Assembly: GCA_017849575.1 (NCBI GenBank)
Contig: JAFIGV010000020.1
Span: 1 to 61,311, forward strand
Origin: Flavipsychrobacter sp.
Lineage (GTDB): Bacteria > Bacteroidota > Bacteroidia > Chitinophagales > Chitinophagaceae
Length of the DNA: 61,311 nucleotides
Direction of reading: 5' to 3'
Positions 60,115 through 61,311 of this stretch are shown one piece after another. The position numbers and the translations under genes are program-made. A model generated the notes under the pieces. It searched no databases. It was not told the origin of the DNA and saw only the letters and a list, made by a program, of their open reading frames with translations. Within the stretch, counting starts at the first letter, position 1. Every line of letters begins with the position of its first letter.

Positions 60115-61311
60115 ATGAAAACATTCCTTTACCACTTTGTGCTATGCATGGCACTGTTGCTACCCACGTTGGATTGCTTTGCCCAGCCGCCGCAGTACTA
60201 CAACAATTTCAATGGAAACTCCAACAACAACTTTCCTTTGAACAGTACGACGAACAAGGTACAGTGGATCTATGCTCCCAATGTCTTCCACGCCAATGGC
60301 ACAACCGGTCTGGCCTCGCCTCCGGGCGTCATTACCAAGGTGTATATCAAGATGGGTTCTCCTGTTAACCCGGGTTCGGTGTATTCAGGATTCACTTTAT
60401 CCTTGGGTCAGAATATGGGAACCGTCGTTACCTTTCCCAATACAACGTTTGTGACCGGTCTCACGCCCGTACTGTCATCTAATGCTTTTTCTTTTACAGG
60501 TGCAGTAGCCAATCAATGGTTTGGGTTCACACTTCCGACACCATTTTACTATGACCCAAACAGTTCACTGGTTTTTGAGATCAAGACTACCTCAACCTCC
60601 GGTGGAAATCTGGTAAGTCAGGCGCTGGGCAGCGGTAATGAGCGGATATGGGGTGCCAATACGGCTACCTCGGGCTCTTCGGGTGTGGGTCTCGTCAATT
60701 TCGGATTCGACATCATCAGCGTTGCGCCGCCACCGATCGTGAGCGGCGAAGGTTCCTTTTGCGCGGGTAGTAATGTAACGCTTTCGGCAGTACCAAGTTA
60801 CCCAACTGCCAACCCCACTTATATCTGGTCTGGACCTGGGTTTTCAGGAACCGGACCTTCAATTACCATTAACAACATTCAGCTTTCGCAAGCGGGTATA
60901 TATACCTGTGCTATTGTCGCTCCTTCCCTAACAGGTTCGGGACTGGATACTTCTGATCCGGTACCGGTATTTATTACGGTCAACCCAATTCCTAATGCCC
61001 CTATTGTGTCGCCGGTGGTGACCTATTGCCAAAATGATATCTTCGATTCGATAAAAGTTTTTGGTGAGAATTTGAAGTGGTACACGGTGCCTACCGGGGG
61101 CGTTGTTGGTCCGAAGCCTAATATCAATACAGCACAGCCGAGCACCCTGACTTATTACGTTTCGCAAACGGTTGACGGCTGCGAAGGGCCAAGGGCTCCG
61201 GTCACTATTTCGGTGGCGCCCAAGCCTCCTGTGCCTGCAGCCTCTACTCCTGTAGGTTATTGCCAGGGTGTGCCTGCGGCTCCGCTCGTAGCTCAGGGCC
61301 AAAACCTCAGG
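60115..61311 (+). CDS. N-terminal part of a large secreted protein with Ig-like repeats (partial)
   Basis: From the ATG at 60115 the frame stays open to the window edge, 399 codons. Signal peptide (MKTFLYHFVLCMALLLPTLDCFAQ) followed by a beta-rich domain of about 170 residues starting QYYNNFNGNSNNNFPLNS. Ig-like repeats of the kind met in large T9SS and adhesin proteins follow: SGEGSFCAGSNVTLSAVP, and later VTYCQNDIF ... TYYVSQTVDGCEGPRAPVTI and a second YCQG unit. The C-terminus, probably with a T9SS sorting domain, lies outside. Confidence 0.9.
   Translation, partial: MKTFLYHFVLCMALLLPTLDCFAQPPQYYNNFNGNSNNNFPLNSTTNKVQWIYAPNVFHANGTTGLASPPGVITKVYIKMGSPVNPGSVYSGFTLSLGQNMGTVVTFPNTTFVTGLTPVLSSNAFSFTGAVANQWFGFTLPTPFYYDPNSSLVFEIKTTSTSGGNLVSQALGSGNERIWGANTATSGSSGVGLVNFGFDIISVAPPPIVSGEGSFCAGSNVTLSAVPSYPTANPTYIWSGPGFSGTGPSITINNIQLSQAGIYTCAIVAPSLTGSGLDTSDPVPVFITVNPIPNAPIVSPVVTYCQNDIFDSIKVFGENLKWYTVPTGGVVGPKPNINTAQPSTLTYYVSQTVDGCEGPRAPVTISVAPKPPVPAASTPVGYCQGVPAAPLVAQGQNLR

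Overview
The window looks like chromosomal DNA of a member of the Bacteroidota, most likely the Chitinophagaceae/Chitinophagia lineage. The evidence is as follows. Six secreted proteins end in, or are of the type that ends in, type IX secretion (T9SS) sorting domains: type A (YPNPA/FPNPA-like) and type B (F-TPN-DG-ND) forms. There is a TonB-dependent receptor with a carboxypeptidase-like plug extension. There are Bacteroidota-restricted families (DUF6048, DUF6452, DUF5106, DUF4105/Lnb-type). The succinate dehydrogenase is of the b558 type. Several promoters match the Bacteroidota pattern TTTG-N19-21-TAnnTTTG rather than TTGACA/TATAAT. I see no rRNA, CRISPR array, prophage or transposase, and only one tRNA.

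Layout. 1-938: the end of a type B T9SS cargo gene, its terminator and 550 bases without a gene. 938-4852 (minus): an operon of a DUF4105/Lnb-like membrane protein, an alpha/beta hydrolase and a PKD-domain T9SS cargo. 4912-9264 (minus): succinate dehydrogenase sdhC-(DUF1569)-sdhA-(four-helix-bundle element)-sdhB. 9595-11073: a three-repeat T9SS cargo. 11123-15730 (minus): ddl, a PASTA protein, a T9SS cargo, a rhodanese and an unknown protein. 15954-18544: an epimerase, CorA and DUF4412. 18689-22343 (plus): a DUF58 protein, then a compact redox/sulfur cluster (Crp/Fnr regulator, DUF2892, OsmC, rhodanese, small membrane protein, thioredoxin). 22613-26411 (minus): pheT, a coiled-coil protein, DUF6452 and DUF6048. 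26412-26807: an intergenic region with DnaA-box-like sites in front of dnaB. 26808-29306: dnaB and a PPK2 polyphosphate kinase. 29924-37139 (plus): a run of secreted proteins (subtilase, frameshifted LprI-like, DUF3347 lipoprotein, TonB receptor, ELWxxDGT-repeat protein). 37142-38552 (minus): a possible 57-residue membrane peptide and ilvE. 38659-42525 (plus): a HolD-psi-like protein, recQ and a DUF5106 thioredoxin-like protein. 42612-49309 (minus): a lipoprotein, fusA, rpiB, tatC, and an ECF sigma factor with a membrane protein that joins an anti-sigma-like N-terminus to a trypsin-like protease. 49510-61311: a small lipoprotein, kynU-ribF, a beta-barrel protein, lemA-TPM-TPM, DUF1919, tRNA-Arg, rlmH, rhomboid, tilS-TPR-DUF6263-pth, and the start of a large Ig-like repeat protein that runs off the window.

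How it fits together. Most of the window is housekeeping (respiration, cell wall, translation, replication) mixed with envelope and secretion cargo. The parts that most deserve a second look are these: the inverted-repeat-bracketed four-helix-bundle gene inserted between sdhA and sdhB, which resembles the intervening-sequence elements of 23S rRNA genes; the sigma/anti-sigma-protease pair; the compact redox cluster with its own Crp/Fnr regulator; the psi-like protein beside recQ; and the DnaA-box-like cluster upstream of dnaB.
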